Numbered from the stretch's first letter, positions 8,096 through 15,983 are shown. The stretch: 19,618 bases of DNA from Roseivirga sp. UBA6061 (GCA_002427745.1 DIYF01000061.1:181541-201158); one strand, 5' to 3'. Notes: generated from the letters alone by a model not told the origin. Made by a program: numbers and translations.

Positions 8096-8131
8096 GGAGG
8101 CGGAGTTCGTAAGAGCTTCGCCTTCTTTTTT
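8096..8131 (+). terminator. Rho-independent terminator of the OmpA/PorE-like gene
   Basis: GGCGGAGT (8099-8106) pairs with GCTTCGCC (8115-8122) around an eight-base loop, with A-T, G-T and G-C extensions at the base. TTCTTTTTTT follows. It starts 22 bases after the stop codon. Confidence 0.8.
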
Positions 8132-8144
8132 ATAAAACGACCTA

Positions 8145-8178
8145 AGTAAAAATGCCTGCTCCAGGAGAACAGGCATTT
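8145..8178 (-). terminator. Terminator of the cupin gene
   Basis: A perfect nine-base inverted repeat, AAATGCCTG (8150-8158) and CAGGCATTT (8170-8178), with an 11-base loop. On the minus strand the hairpin runs into five T. It lies 66 bases past the stop of the cupin gene and back-to-back with the plus-strand terminator at 8096. Confidence 0.75.
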
Positions 8179-8244
8179 CAGTAAACAGCTTTATAGGTAG
8201 TAAGGCTGTGCTATTATGAAAAAAGCGTCTTAGTCAAAACATAA

Positions 8245-8673
8245 TTACTTTTGAGTCATATTTGAGAAGAAAACCATAATCTTCAGTTCTTCATCAATGT
8301 CAAAAAAGCGATGTTCTACCCTGGCCTTTACGTAGAGAACAGACCCGGCTTTCACATCTGTGGTCTTGCCCCCTGCAACGAATTTTGACTTACCACTGAT
8401 TACATAGTAGACCTCATCATGTTCATGAGGTTGCTGCTTGTCTTCAGTCCCTGCAGGCAATACGTAAAGTCCTGTTCTCAGTGTTTCTACATTGAGAAAC
8501 GGCAGATACCTTCTTTTGCTGTCAGAGAGTTCCTTCTCCAGATCTTGCAACTGATAGAAAGCCTCCGAGACATCTTGTGTCTGAATAGAAGGCTTCAACC
8601 AATCTGCCAGAGTTTTTAATGGCTTGAAAAGCGCCAGAGCTCCGGCTGTGAAAATAAGTTGCCTTCTTTTCAT
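8245..8673 (-). CDS. Exported cupin-domain protein
   Basis: A 142-residue protein. The start MKRRQLIFTAGALALF has an Arg pair before a short hydrophobic stretch, which could be a short Tat signal or an N-terminal anchor. Residues 62-137 form a single cupin barrel. Motif 1 is PHEHDEVYYVISGKSKFVAGG (82-102), giving the metal ligands His83, His85 and Glu87; motif 2 supplies His121 in VEHRFFD. All four usual metal ligands are present, so it should bind a divalent metal. Whether it is an enzyme (dioxygenase or isomerase type) or a binding protein cannot be told. It lies 50 bases downstream of the DUF1579-like gene with no hairpin between, so the two are probably one transcript under the motif-bearing promoter at 9228-9303. 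Confidence 0.82.
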   Translation of the reverse strand: MKRRQLIFTAGALALFKPLKTLADWLKPSIQTQDVSEAFYQLQDLEKELSDSKRRYLPFLNVETLRTGLYVLPAGTEDKQQPHEHDEVYYVISGKSKFVAGGKTTDVKAGSVLYVKARVEHRFFDIDEELKIMVFFSNMTQK

Positions 8674-8723
8674 TGTTCTGTTAACGCGTTTTGTGAAAAA
8701 GAATACGGTCCCGAAGTAAAAAA

Positions 8724-9227
8724 TTACTTCGCCCTGGTGTATTTGATCCTCCAGTTGAGCTTCCAGGTCTTTCCTCCGTCTGTAGTGGACTCCCAGTCCC
8801 AGTTGAAGGCGTCTTTCGTGATATCATAAAATACCATGCGGGAGACGATTTCCTGACCGTTTCGTTGCTGAGGCGCTGTTTTGAAAATCTTGCGATCTCC
8901 GTCAATCTCGCCTGTGAAGTTGATATTGCCTCCCTGGTTGTCCATCCAGGTCTGGTACCAGGTTTTTGTGTTGGGGTTGTATACTGAGATACTCGTGCCC
9001 AGGTAGCCTTTCTGTGCTCCTTCCAGGGCTTCAAAGTTTTCCTGAATGACTTTACCACCAAGTGTTTTGGTGATCACGTTGCGTCCCTTTTCTGTGTTGC
9101 CGTTGGCTCCCTGCCAGCTAAGGTCCCAGGTACCCACCCAGAAATCAAAACTGTCTTCCGGGTTGGACTGGGCACTTGTGGAGAAACTTAAAACAACTAA
9201 GAGACCTCCTACTATGAGATTCTTCAT
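8724..9227 (-). CDS. Secreted DUF1579-like protein
   Basis: A 167-residue protein with a signal peptide (MKNLIVGGLLVVLSFSTSAQ) cut near residue 20. The mature sequence begins DSFDFWVGTWDLSWQG and contains GYLGTSISVYNPNTKTWYQT, the pattern of DUF1579-type and related lipocalin-like small beta-barrels (FxxGxW near the start, WxxxW pairs later). These are periplasmic or extracellular proteins of mostly unknown role; some lipocalin-like relatives bind small hydrophobic ligands or heme, which is not shown here. It is the first gene of a pair with the cupin gene. Its upstream region carries the same motif as the VCBS/ASPIC gene (11661-11687). The family name is from memory and moderately certain; function is unknown. 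Confidence 0.75.
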   Translation of the reverse strand: MKNLIVGGLLVVLSFSTSAQSNPEDSFDFWVGTWDLSWQGANGNTEKGRNVITKTLGGKVIQENFEALEGAQKGYLGTSISVYNPNTKTWYQTWMDNQGGNINFTGEIDGDRKIFKTAPQQRNGQEIVSRMVFYDITKDAFNWDWESTTDGGKTWKLNWRIKYTRAK

Positions 9228-9252
9228 TTTCTTCTTTTTCCGATAATTACGT

Positions 9253-9298
9253 CAGTAGGCCTGTGCAGGAGGTAATACCGATAAGATTTTCCCTTAAA
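9253..9298 (-). promoter_or_regulatory. Shared upstream motif, copy A
   Basis: Written on the plus strand, GGTAATACCGATAAGATTT (9271-9289) is followed within two bases by CCTTAAA (9292-9298) and preceded by CAGTAGG (9253-9259). Copy B, before the VCBS gene, has the same 19-mer with one change, the same CCTTAAA and the same CAGTAGG. The core lies 43 bases before the ATG at 9227. No ordinary TTTG / TAnnTTTG promoter is visible here, so it may be an activator site or a specialised promoter. Confidence 0.6.
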
Positions 9299-9303
9299 TC
9301 TCA

Positions 9304-10041
9304 CTATTCGTACATCCTCCAGATCATTTTTCCTCCATTCTGGGTCGGGTAAGAGAGCTGAATGACGTAAGGAGCTTTCTTGGTCACCCAGAAAGTAAGC
9401 CCCACGTTTGTACTGATTTTCCAGGTGTTGTGATTCCTGCTGATATCATCTTTCACCGTTTCCTGGCCTGTAACGGTGGCCACTATGGTTCCCTTTCCTT
9501 CCTTGCTTTGTTGGCTGAATACAGGTATCCGATAAATCTCTCCCTTTTTGAATGGGAGACCTGAGAGTAAGACCCCGTACATAGACCAGTCATACACAGA
9601 ACCGGTTGCGGAAAAGTCGACCTTTACGGACTCCTCAGTCGCTGTCTTGGTCTGGTGAACCACTTTGTCAGCCCCGAATTCGGTATAGCTGTAGTCGCCT
9701 GATGTCTTGAACTGGCTGGCCCGATAGGGAAGCAGGGATTCATGTTCAAACAGATTGGTCCAGAGCTCACGTAAAGACATGTCCGGGTTGTAGAGTTCCT
9801 GTATCCTGCTGACGTAAGTTTTACCCTCAAGTTCAATCAGTTGCGCATAATCGGTCCAGATGGTAACCAGAGTCTCTTTACCGGTGCCATCCACGGAATA
9901 CATCTTCCATTTATTGCTGTAAGGTTCCAGGTGTTTCCCGCTGATGTTTTGAGACATATCAGCACCGGAGCTCTGACCATAGCCGTGTTGATAGATGATG
10001 ACCGTGATCATCAGGTATATAATGGGTTTTATCTTTTTCAT
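9304..10041 (-). CDS. Exported protein of unknown function
   Basis: A 245-residue protein with a signal peptide (MKKIKPIIYLMITVIIYQHGYGQ) cut near residue 23. The rest is beta-rich with recurring strands (KWKMYSVDGTGKETLVTIW, GKGTIVATVTGQETV, LTFWVTKKAPYVIQLSYP). Its ending, where a conversion-like segment GLTFWVTKKAPYVIQL precedes the last strands, resembles DUF3108-type periplasmic beta proteins, but I do not recognise the family with confidence. It starts 33 bases after the stop of the VCBS/ASPIC gene, so the two probably form one operon and act in the same place, the periplasm or cell surface. About 75 bases separate its stop from the next gene's start; no clear terminator hairpin is visible there. 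Confidence 0.7.
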   Translation of the reverse strand: MKKIKPIIYLMITVIIYQHGYGQSSGADMSQNISGKHLEPYSNKWKMYSVDGTGKETLVTIWTDYAQLIELEGKTYVSRIQELYNPDMSLRELWTNLFEHESLLPYRASQFKTSGDYSYTEFGADKVVHQTKTATEESVKVDFSATGSVYDWSMYGVLLSGLPFKKGEIYRIPVFSQQSKEGKGTIVATVTGQETVKDDISRNHNTWKISTNVGLTFWVTKKAPYVIQLSYPTQNGGKMIWRMYE

Positions 10042-10074
10042 AAGTCTGTGGCTTAGGGTTGATGATTGTAGTGG

Positions 10075-11619
10075 CTATTTGAGGCTTTCCCCTTCTACAG
10101 CCTCCAGTATTTGATTCGATTTAATGTTGCTGTACTCATCTACCTGACCGGAAGGCCAGGTGATCTGAATACTGCTGATGGTTTGTGAATCGGCCAGCCC
10201 GAAGTGGGCCCTGATATCGTTATCTCCCAGGAAGGTGTTGTGACTGCCGATTACCCGTGTTTGGGTCATGGTCTTGCCATTCAGAGTGGCAGTGAGTCTT
10301 ACGATAGTGCCAATGGCTGACTTGTTGGACTTAACACCAGTGCATTTGATAGTGACCCAGTTGTTGCCATTATTCAGATCATTGCGGTAAAGAAAGTTCA
10401 GATCACCGCCTTTCGGGCCGCCATTCACATAAGAGACCTTATTGGAAATATAGATATCAATGTCGCCATCATTGTCATAATCCCCGTTGGTCATACCCCA
10501 GGTGTTTTTCGCACCCGGTGCTTCAATAGGGCTATTGGCGACATATTCAAAAGTGCCATCACCTTTGTTACGATAGTGCTTGTTGGTACTCTGGCTGTTG
10601 CCGACAATAACATCGAGATAGCCGTCATTGTCGAAGTCCGCCCACATGTTGGCCAGCGATACGGACAGTTCTTCCACCAGAGGGCCTTCTGTGATCCTGA
10701 CAAAGGTGCCTTCATCATTACGATAAAAATTGTTTAGCATACCGCCAGGTGTGCCTTGAGGGTTGGGTGTTCCTGAATAGTTGGTCATGAATACATCCAG
10801 GTCCCCGTCATTGTCATAGTCGATCCAGTTCCAGGTCTGGCCATCCATAGAATCTTTGGAAAAGCTCGTTTTGTTTATGCGCGTGAAAGTGGCTTTTCCT
10901 GTCTCTTTTAATTGATTCTGATAGAGAAAGTCGGGAGCCACGGTGCCATTGGCCGGACCACTGCCTATAAAGAGATCCATATCTCCGTCCAGGTCGTAGT
11001 CACTCCAGGTGCCATTGGTATAGGGAGCCGTAGGACCCGTAATGGGAGTGCTTACAATCTCAGCAAAGGTGAGATCACCGTTATTTTTGAAAAGCGAGTT
11101 GCTATTGATGGGTTTGCCCACAAAGCGGGCTGGGTGGATGGTAACCAGATCGAGCCAGCCGTCATTGTCATAATCTGCCCAGGCAGCATCAAAGGCAAGT
11201 ACCGAGTTATTACCCACATTATAACTTTCTATTCTTCTGAATTTGAAATTGCCCAGGTTCTTGTAGAGCAATGACCCCATCTTCGAAAAGGCATTGGCTA
11301 TAAACAGGTCTGTCAACCCGTCATTATCAAAATCTGCCCAGGTATGACCAAAGGTAATGGCCTGTAATCCGGTAACTTCTCCGGCATCAACTTTCACAAA
11401 CTTATCCGATCCATCATTGCGGTAGATGGTATTGAAGCCGAATGGTGTATGAGCATTTGACAAGAAGATATCCTGATCCCCGTCATTGTCAATGTCTATG
11501 AAACTGACCCCATTCGTATTATTGTTTTCGCTGAATGCCTCACTATTTACTTTGACCCACTGCTGGGCATTGAGTGAGTAAACACAGCCGACAAGAAAAA
11601 TTGAAAGAAGAAACCGCAT
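10075..11619 (-). CDS. VCBS/FG-GAP repeat protein with ASPIC-UnbV domain (CRTAC1-like)
   Basis: A 514-residue exported protein. Seven calcium-binding DxDxDG-type repeats start near residues 41, 95, 147, 205, 265, 326 and 378 (IDIDNDGDQDIFLSN, WADYDNDGWLDLVTIH, WIDYDNDGDLDVFMTN and so on), enough for a complete seven-bladed integrin-like propeller. Residues 420-510 form the ASPIC/UnbV module (HFGLADSQTISSIQITWPSG). The N-terminus MRFLLSIFLVGCVYSLNAQQ can be read as an ordinary signal cut after AQ or as a very short lipobox (LVGC); the former seems likelier. There is no type IX C-terminal sorting domain. Such CRTAC1-family proteins are calcium-dependent surface or secreted binding proteins in Bacteroidota; the ligand is unknown. 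It heads an operon with the exported protein at 9304, has motif copy B upstream, and lies next to the AraC-type regulator. Confidence 0.9.
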   Translation of the reverse strand: MRFLLSIFLVGCVYSLNAQQWVKVNSEAFSENNNTNGVSFIDIDNDGDQDIFLSNAHTPFGFNTIYRNDGSDKFVKVDAGEVTGLQAITFGHTWADFDNDGLTDLFIANAFSKMGSLLYKNLGNFKFRRIESYNVGNNSVLAFDAAWADYDNDGWLDLVTIHPARFVGKPINSNSLFKNNGDLTFAEIVSTPITGPTAPYTNGTWSDYDLDGDMDLFIGSGPANGTVAPDFLYQNQLKETGKATFTRINKTSFSKDSMDGQTWNWIDYDNDGDLDVFMTNYSGTPNPQGTPGGMLNNFYRNDEGTFVRITEGPLVEELSVSLANMWADFDNDGYLDVIVGNSQSTNKHYRNKGDGTFEYVANSPIEAPGAKNTWGMTNGDYDNDGDIDIYISNKVSYVNGGPKGGDLNFLYRNDLNNGNNWVTIKCTGVKSNKSAIGTIVRLTATLNGKTMTQTRVIGSHNTFLGDNDIRAHFGLADSQTISSIQITWPSGQVDEYSNIKSNQILEAVEGESLK

Positions 11620-11652
11620 AGCTTTTTCTTTTCAATTACTCCTGTTACAAGC

Positions 11653-11687
11653 CAGTAGGTGGTAAAACCGATAAGATTTGCCTTAAA
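11653..11687 (-). promoter_or_regulatory. Shared upstream motif, copy B
   Basis: Plus-strand GGTAAAACCGATAAGATTT (11661-11679), then CCTTAAA (11681-11687), with CAGTAGG (11653-11659) on the other side. Compared with copy A the core differs at one of 19 positions. The core is 41 bases from the ATG at 11619 (43 in copy A). The gap between CAGTAGG and the core is 1 base here and 11 in copy A, a difference of about one helical turn. It lies just beyond the stop of the membrane AraC regulator gene. Confidence 0.6.
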
Positions 11688-11745
11688 ACCAGAAGAAATA
11701 ACAGAGGTCAGATCAAAAGTATTGAGCGAAGCTGCTATGCCGTGG

Positions 11746-12816
11746 TCAGTCCTGTGGCTGAGGAGTTTCCTGCTCTTCTTTTTTGGTCAGCACTTTACGA
11801 TAGTCAGATGGAGTTTCGCCAACATACTTCTTGAAAGCATTCAGAAAGGAGGTTTTGTTGTTAAAACCGGAGTCAATAGCAATGGCCATGAGCTTTGCCT
11901 CTTTGTAATCTTCTGATTGCATCAAACGGATGGCTTCATTCACGCGCAATTCGTTGAGGTAGTCAGTAAACTTCTTGTCTTTGGCTACGTTCACAGCCTG
12001 GGACAGGGCATGCACGGTAACATCCAGCCGGGTAGCTACTTCCTGAAGCTTCAGGTCTCCTTTGGTATACAGTTTTTCTGTTTCCATCACCTTATCCAGC
12101 TTTGATACAATGTACTCGATGGAATTATCTGTAAGGGATGATTTCTGGTACTTGGGTTCAGGTGTGGCGTTCTCAATTACCGGAGTCTTAAAGCCGTGAT
12201 ATCCGATGTAGTAGATAAACACTGCCATACCGAGGGATACCATATAGTCCGATTGTGAATCGAGCAGGCCGGTCCAGTTCAGAATGTGATAGGCGGTAAA
12301 ACATGCTACATAGCCCATGAAAGAATAGGCAACATTCCTGGCCCAGGGATTACTGACTTCTTTGAAGGTAAGTCTCAGGTTCAGAATGGCGTAGATAATC
12401 AGGTGGGCTGTCTGAGCAACGGCAAAGGAATAAATGGGTATTCTGAGTGTAGGAAAGATTTTGGCGCCAAAAACCACGAAAAAACTAATGAGGCCGAAAG
12501 GTAGAAAATGAAGCCAGGCACGCCTTGACCATTGTCTGTTGAGTGTGACATAAAGATAAAGCCAGCAAAGAGGGCCAAAGAGATAGGTGAACTGGAGAAT
12601 GATTCTCCAAAAGCGTGGTAAATCCGGATTGATGCCCGTCCAGAAAGTGGTGTAATAGGCAATGGTTACTGTAAACGTGAAGATCAAAGCGGCCAGGAGC
12701 GACTGGCTGACCTTGTTCTTACCTGCCATTTTAATAAGCAGCATTACTGAAAGAAAAGCTCCCTGGGCAGAGGCAGCTATGAAGAACATAGTCCAAATGG
12801 TGAGCTTGGCTTCCAT
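11746..12816 (-). CDS. Membrane-embedded AraC-family transcriptional regulator
   Basis: A 356-residue protein in two halves. Residues 1-210 hold about seven hydrophobic helices (near 7-29, 38-57, 68-90, 102-118, 128-147, 163-181 and 190-207). Residues 230-345 form an AraC DNA-binding domain with two helix-turn-helix units, LQEVATRLDVTVHALSQAVN (257-276) and the typical AIAIDSGFNNKTSFLNAFKK (311-330) followed by GETPSDYR. Bacteroidota use such proteins to sense an envelope or external signal and bind DNA from the membrane; the signal here is unknown. The gene ends about 126 bases before the VCBS/ASPIC gene and points the same way. The motif before that gene and its copy at 9253 are natural candidates for its binding sites (inference). 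A consensus -7 box precedes its ATG. Confidence 0.92.
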   Translation of the reverse strand: MEAKLTIWTMFFIAASAQGAFLSVMLLIKMAGKNKVSQSLLAALIFTFTVTIAYYTTFWTGINPDLPRFWRIILQFTYLFGPLCWLYLYVTLNRQWSRRAWLHFLPFGLISFFVVFGAKIFPTLRIPIYSFAVAQTAHLIIYAILNLRLTFKEVSNPWARNVAYSFMGYVACFTAYHILNWTGLLDSQSDYMVSLGMAVFIYYIGYHGFKTPVIENATPEPKYQKSSLTDNSIEYIVSKLDKVMETEKLYTKGDLKLQEVATRLDVTVHALSQAVNVAKDKKFTDYLNELRVNEAIRLMQSEDYKEAKLMAIAIDSGFNNKTSFLNAFKKYVGETPSDYRKVLTKKEEQETPQPQD

Positions 12817-12848
12817 GTATAATTTAATAATGACCTTTTACTAAGTTA

Positions 12849-12856
12849 CAAAAGTA
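12849..12856 (-). promoter_or_regulatory. Consensus -7 box before the AraC regulator
   Basis: Minus-strand TACTTTTG matches TAnnTTTG exactly and lies 32 bases before the ATG (12816). The -33 side is poor: the nearest candidate is TTTC 16 bases upstream. The rest of the 163-base gap (12817-12979) shows no clear terminator or other element. Confidence 0.45.
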
Positions 12857-12979
12857 TGTTTGGCTTGTACCTGAAATATGTAACTGCTTTTCTAATCAGC
12901 ACCAGCTGAGATCTGGATTACTGATGATAACAACGAAAAGAAGTATTTAAGAAACAATCGGTTTTGGCAAACACCTTAG

Positions 12980-13729
12980 TCACTTTTTCAAAGGTTTGCC
13001 CAATCTCACAAAGCCCGGATAAGCCACTTTTTGCTGCCCCTTCCAATGTGGTTTTATCTCAGCAATGAATGCGCCTATGGGATTGTAGCCTTCCTTGGCA
13101 ATGAAGTGTTTTACACCTGACCAGGTGTTGAGGTAACCTTCGAATTGCTCTATGGTAAACTCAGTACGAATCTGAAAAGAAAAGTCAGTGCTGATCTCTT
13201 CGAAAGGAAAGGGTACCGTTTGATATTCCTGATCCACCCATTTCCGCTCTTCATCCCAATAAGGACCCGTTACATCCTGATAGAACTTATCCAGAGCAGA
13301 GGTCAGGGTTTCATTCAGTCTGAGCAAACCATAGGTCCAGATGGCAATGACTCCATCAGGTTTGAGGAGGCGACTGGCTTCTTTGCCGAAAGCCATAAAG
13401 TCAAACCAGTGATAGGCCTGACCCACCGTGATAAGGTCAAAGGCGTTGTCCGGGAAGTTTGTTTTTTCAGCCCGCTGCCTGCTATACCGTATGTTGGAGG
13501 CCCTGGAGGCTTCATCCAGCTGATTTTGGCTTATGTCTGTGGCATGGACTTCAGCAAACTGTTTGCTCAGAACACTGGCAACTTGCCCGTTGCCGGTTGC
13601 ACAATCCAGCGCGCTCGAAAAAGCGGAACAGTGCGAGAGTATAAAATCGTAGAGTACTTCAGGGTAAACCGGTCGGTACCGTTGGTAGTTTGCTGATTGG
13701 TCTGAGAAGTTATCCTTTGTTGTTTTCAA
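12980..13729 (-). CDS. Class I SAM-dependent methyltransferase (TTG start)
   Basis: A 249-residue Rossmann-fold methyltransferase. The opening DNFSDQSANYQRYRPVYPEVLYDFI is typical of a group of small-molecule methyltransferases. Motif I is ALDCATGNG (40-48); an acidic residue after strand 2 (ATDIS, Asp65) would hold the SAM ribose; AFDLITVGQAYHWFD (97-111) is motif IV and LLKPDGVIAIWTYG the following strand. It is nearest to the trans-aconitate/Tmt1-like and generic Methyltransf_11 group, with unknown substrate. There is no in-frame ATG near the beginning. The start is TTG at 13729-13727, overlapping the upstream stop as TTGA, so translation is probably coupled to the arginine-deiminase-like gene. 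Confidence 0.85.
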   Translation of the reverse strand: MKTTKDNFSDQSANYQRYRPVYPEVLYDFILSHCSAFSSALDCATGNGQVASVLSKQFAEVHATDISQNQLDEASRASNIRYSRQRAEKTNFPDNAFDLITVGQAYHWFDFMAFGKEASRLLKPDGVIAIWTYGLLRLNETLTSALDKFYQDVTGPYWDEERKWVDQEYQTVPFPFEEISTDFSFQIRTEFTIEQFEGYLNTWSGVKHFIAKEGYNPIGAFIAEIKPHWKGQQKVAYPGFVRLGKPLKK

Positions 13730-14643
13730 GAGCTTTTGGTACGTCTGAGTGGCAGGGTAGAGCAGCGCAACAGGCCGCTCAACTTGGAGGTTTCGGTGTA
13801 GTCTACCTCGAAAACGGTAAAGCCTCTGGCTTCGAGTGCAGTTTTCAAAGCGGCAAACGAACGTTCTATTACTACTTTATCGGGCCCGATAGAGAATACG
13901 TTGGGAAACATGCGAGTCTTCTCCTCCAGTGACACTTCTATCAGTTTGTCAGCAGGGAAGAGCTCATAAAGAATCTCCGGCCTTTCCTTAAAGCCATCAT
14001 GGTAAATAATAGCGTGTGTGTTGCCTACGGGCTGAAAGGTACAGTCGAGATGGAGTACATGTTTATCCGGGTCATCACTGGTGACCAGAGGCAGGCCATG
14101 CACCTGTTTGTGTGGGAAAGCCCTTTTAATGAATTCATAACCTGCCCGGTTGGTACGCAGGCTGATCCCCACAAAAATGTGATCTCCGTGTAATATTACA
14201 TCTCCGCCTTCGACCCTGGCAGCCGCTGGCGCCCTCAGAATCTGTTCCGGAGCTATTTGGTCGAGCAGGTACTTAACAGCGGGTAGTTCAATCTGTCGGA
14301 CAGACTCAAGCATATTCGCCACCACAAATTTGTCTTCAATCACAAAACCAATGTCGCGGGTAAATATCTGGTCTACTCCTTCAAGCACTTCGGGGCGATA
14401 TACTGTGATGCCCTGATCTGTGAGCACCTTTTCGAAAGTGCCTATTTCTCTGATCAGATCGGCTTCAGCAGGGTAGGAGCCATTCTCCTTATGAAACTTG
14501 CTTACAGGGTTGATGTCAAGCGGTTCTCCCATATCCAGGGCTGTGCCCAATACTACCGCTTCAAGAGAAGAAGTTTCATCGTTGACGTATAAGCAAAGTT
14601 TGTCAGGACTTTTCCTGGAAGGGTCTTTAGAATCAGAACTCAT
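13726..14643 (-). CDS. Arginine deiminase/dimethylargininase-related hydrolase
   Basis: A 305-residue protein of the guanidino-group-modifying (amidinotransferase/ADI/DDAH) superfamily. Family motifs are FTRD (94-97), EGGD (145-148), HLDCTF with His198 and Asp200, and the C-terminal nucleophile Cys294 in LLRCSTLPLRR. The Cys-His-acid catalytic set is thus complete. Members hydrolyse arginine, methylated arginine or related guanidines through a thiouronium intermediate; the substrate here is not fixed by sequence. No signal peptide is seen, so it should be cytoplasmic. It overlaps the methyltransferase gene by four bases, which suggests a joint function in modifying or salvaging one metabolite. 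The 105-base region upstream (14644-14748) shows no clear promoter. Confidence 0.86.
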   Translation of the reverse strand: MSSDSKDPSRKSPDKLCLYVNDETSSLEAVVLGTALDMGEPLDINPVSKFHKENGSYPAEADLIREIGTFEKVLTDQGITVYRPEVLEGVDQIFTRDIGFVIEDKFVVANMLESVRQIELPAVKYLLDQIAPEQILRAPAAARVEGGDVILHGDHIFVGISLRTNRAGYEFIKRAFPHKQVHGLPLVTSDDPDKHVLHLDCTFQPVGNTHAIIYHDGFKERPEILYELFPADKLIEVSLEEKTRMFPNVFSIGPDKVVIERSFAALKTALEARGFTVFEVDYTETSKLSGLLRCSTLPLRRTKSS

Positions 14644-14748
14644 ATAGCTGGGCTGTTAGAACCAATATGCTAAGAAAAAAGGAGAAGGACTATTTAAACC
14701 CTGAATTGGTCAAAAACAATGCACTCGATTGTTAAGAGCAGTTTCTGG

Positions 14749-15963
14749 TCAGGTAGTAAAAGACTTTCTTTTGAGAGTACGGTAGACCAGTATACCACTG
14801 CACAGAGAGAATAAGGCTCCCAGACTAAAGGCAGAACCGGGGAAGTAAATACCTTCTGTCGTAGTGAAGTAAGAAAAGATACCCGTCATCACGAGTGGTC
14901 CCACAATATTACCCAGGCTTTGAAGGCTCGTCAGTGTGCCCATCAGTTCGCCCTGCTCATTGCCCGGTACATTACCTGACATAATTCCTTGTAATGTCGG
15001 TCCGGCTAGTCCTCCTAAAACATAAACGGCCAGGAAAGAATAGATCATCCATTCGTGCACTGAGAAGGCAAAGAGCAGGAGGCCACAGAAGTTGAAGATA
15101 AGTCCGGCATAGACTGTCTTTTTCTGTCCTAACTTTTTTACCGCTGCTCTGATAAGAACCGCCTGCACGATGGCCACACAAACTCCTACCAATGCGAGGG
15201 ACCAGCCGATATCCGAAGCTTCCCAGTCAAACACTTCCTTACCATAGAAAGACCAGTTGCTCTGTACGGCATGGCCGGCCACATAGACAATGAAAAAGGC
15301 CAGGAAGAGGTTGGTGAGCTTCGGGTATCTCTTCATGTTTTTGAGAGTACCGGTAGGGTTGGCCCGTTTCCATTCAAACTTACGCCTGCGATCTGCCGGC
15401 AAAGACTCAGGCAATACGAAAAAGCCGTAAAGCCAGTTGAGGAAGGAAAGCCCTGCAGCCACAAAGAAGGGGAGTCTTACGTCAATGTCTCCCAGTACCC
15501 CTCCAATCACCGGACCGATGATAAAGCCGACCCCGAAGGCAGCGCCTATCATTCCGAAATTCTGAGCCCTTTTTTCAGGTGTACTGATATCCGCGATATA
15601 AGCGGTAGCTGTGGTATAGGAAGCTCCTCCCATCCCCGCGATTATTCTTCCCAGAAACAACCAGGCTATGGTGGGAGCGAAGGCGGTGAGCAGGTAATCT
15701 GTGGTAAGTCCCAGCAGCGATATCAGAATCACAACCCTGCGGCCGTACTGGTCACTCAGACCTCCCAGAATAGGGGCAAAAAGAAACTGTACTGCCGCGT
15801 AGGAGAAGATCAACAACCCTCCGGTAAAGGAAGCTTTGCCGGCATCTTCAATACCCAGTTCAGCCAACAGATCCGGGATGATCGGGATAATGATCCCGAC
15901 ACCAATGATATCAATCAGTACAGTAACCAGTATAAAACCAAGGGCGGGTGTTCTCTTCGACAT
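14749..15963 (-). CDS. MFS transporter, Tet (TCR) family
   Basis: A 404-residue, twelve-helix major facilitator exporter. The start VTVLIDIIGVGIIIPIIPDLL and motif A GGLSDQYGRR (loop 2-3) are those of the TetA/TCR group; loop 4-5 has FLGRIIAGMGGAS, and GFIIGPVIGGVLG is the antiporter motif C. Length agrees with TetA (about 400). Tetracycline export cannot be assumed, since many chromosomal members have other or unknown substrates. I chose the ATG at 15963. A GTG at 15984 in the same frame adds seven residues but lies inside a perfect -7 promoter box, so it is unlikely to be transcribed. It lies between the hydrolase gene and the low-GC cassette, with its own promoter. Confidence 0.9.
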   Translation of the reverse strand: MSKRTPALGFILVTVLIDIIGVGIIIPIIPDLLAELGIEDAGKASFTGGLLIFSYAAVQFLFAPILGGLSDQYGRRVVILISLLGLTTDYLLTAFAPTIAWLFLGRIIAGMGGASYTTATAYIADISTPEKRAQNFGMIGAAFGVGFIIGPVIGGVLGDIDVRLPFFVAAGLSFLNWLYGFFVLPESLPADRRRKFEWKRANPTGTLKNMKRYPKLTNLFLAFFIVYVAGHAVQSNWSFYGKEVFDWEASDIGWSLALVGVCVAIVQAVLIRAAVKKLGQKKTVYAGLIFNFCGLLLFAFSVHEWMIYSFLAVYVLGGLAGPTLQGIMSGNVPGNEQGELMGTLTSLQSLGNIVGPLVMTGIFSYFTTTEGIYFPGSAFSLGALFSLCSGILVYRTLKRKSFTT

Positions 15964-15983
15964 GGCAAGGGAAAAAATCGGCA

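Noticed and set aside
8681..9061. Minus-strand open frame overlapping the DUF1579-like gene in another frame
   Set aside because: The other frame has a signal peptide and family motifs; this one is Thr/Arg-rich with no structure.
12593..12609. Perfect eight-base inverted repeat TGGAGAAT / ATTCTCCA
   Set aside because: It lies within the coding sequence of a membrane helix in the AraC regulator and has no T-run; a chance palindrome is the simplest reading.
12957..12976. AATCGGTTTT resembling part of the shared motif
   Set aside because: Only about ten bases match, the flanking CCTTAAA and CAGTAGG are missing, and it lies just after a stop codon instead of before a start.
15883..15898. Inverted repeat CGGGAT / ATCCCG
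   Set aside because: It is inside the first helix codons of the MFS gene, where Ile/Gly/Pro codons give it by chance.
14749..15963. Calling the MFS gene a tetracycline-resistance gene
   Set aside because: The family motifs fit TetA-like exporters, but chromosomal members often have other substrates and nothing nearby (such as a TetR-type regulator) supports resistance.
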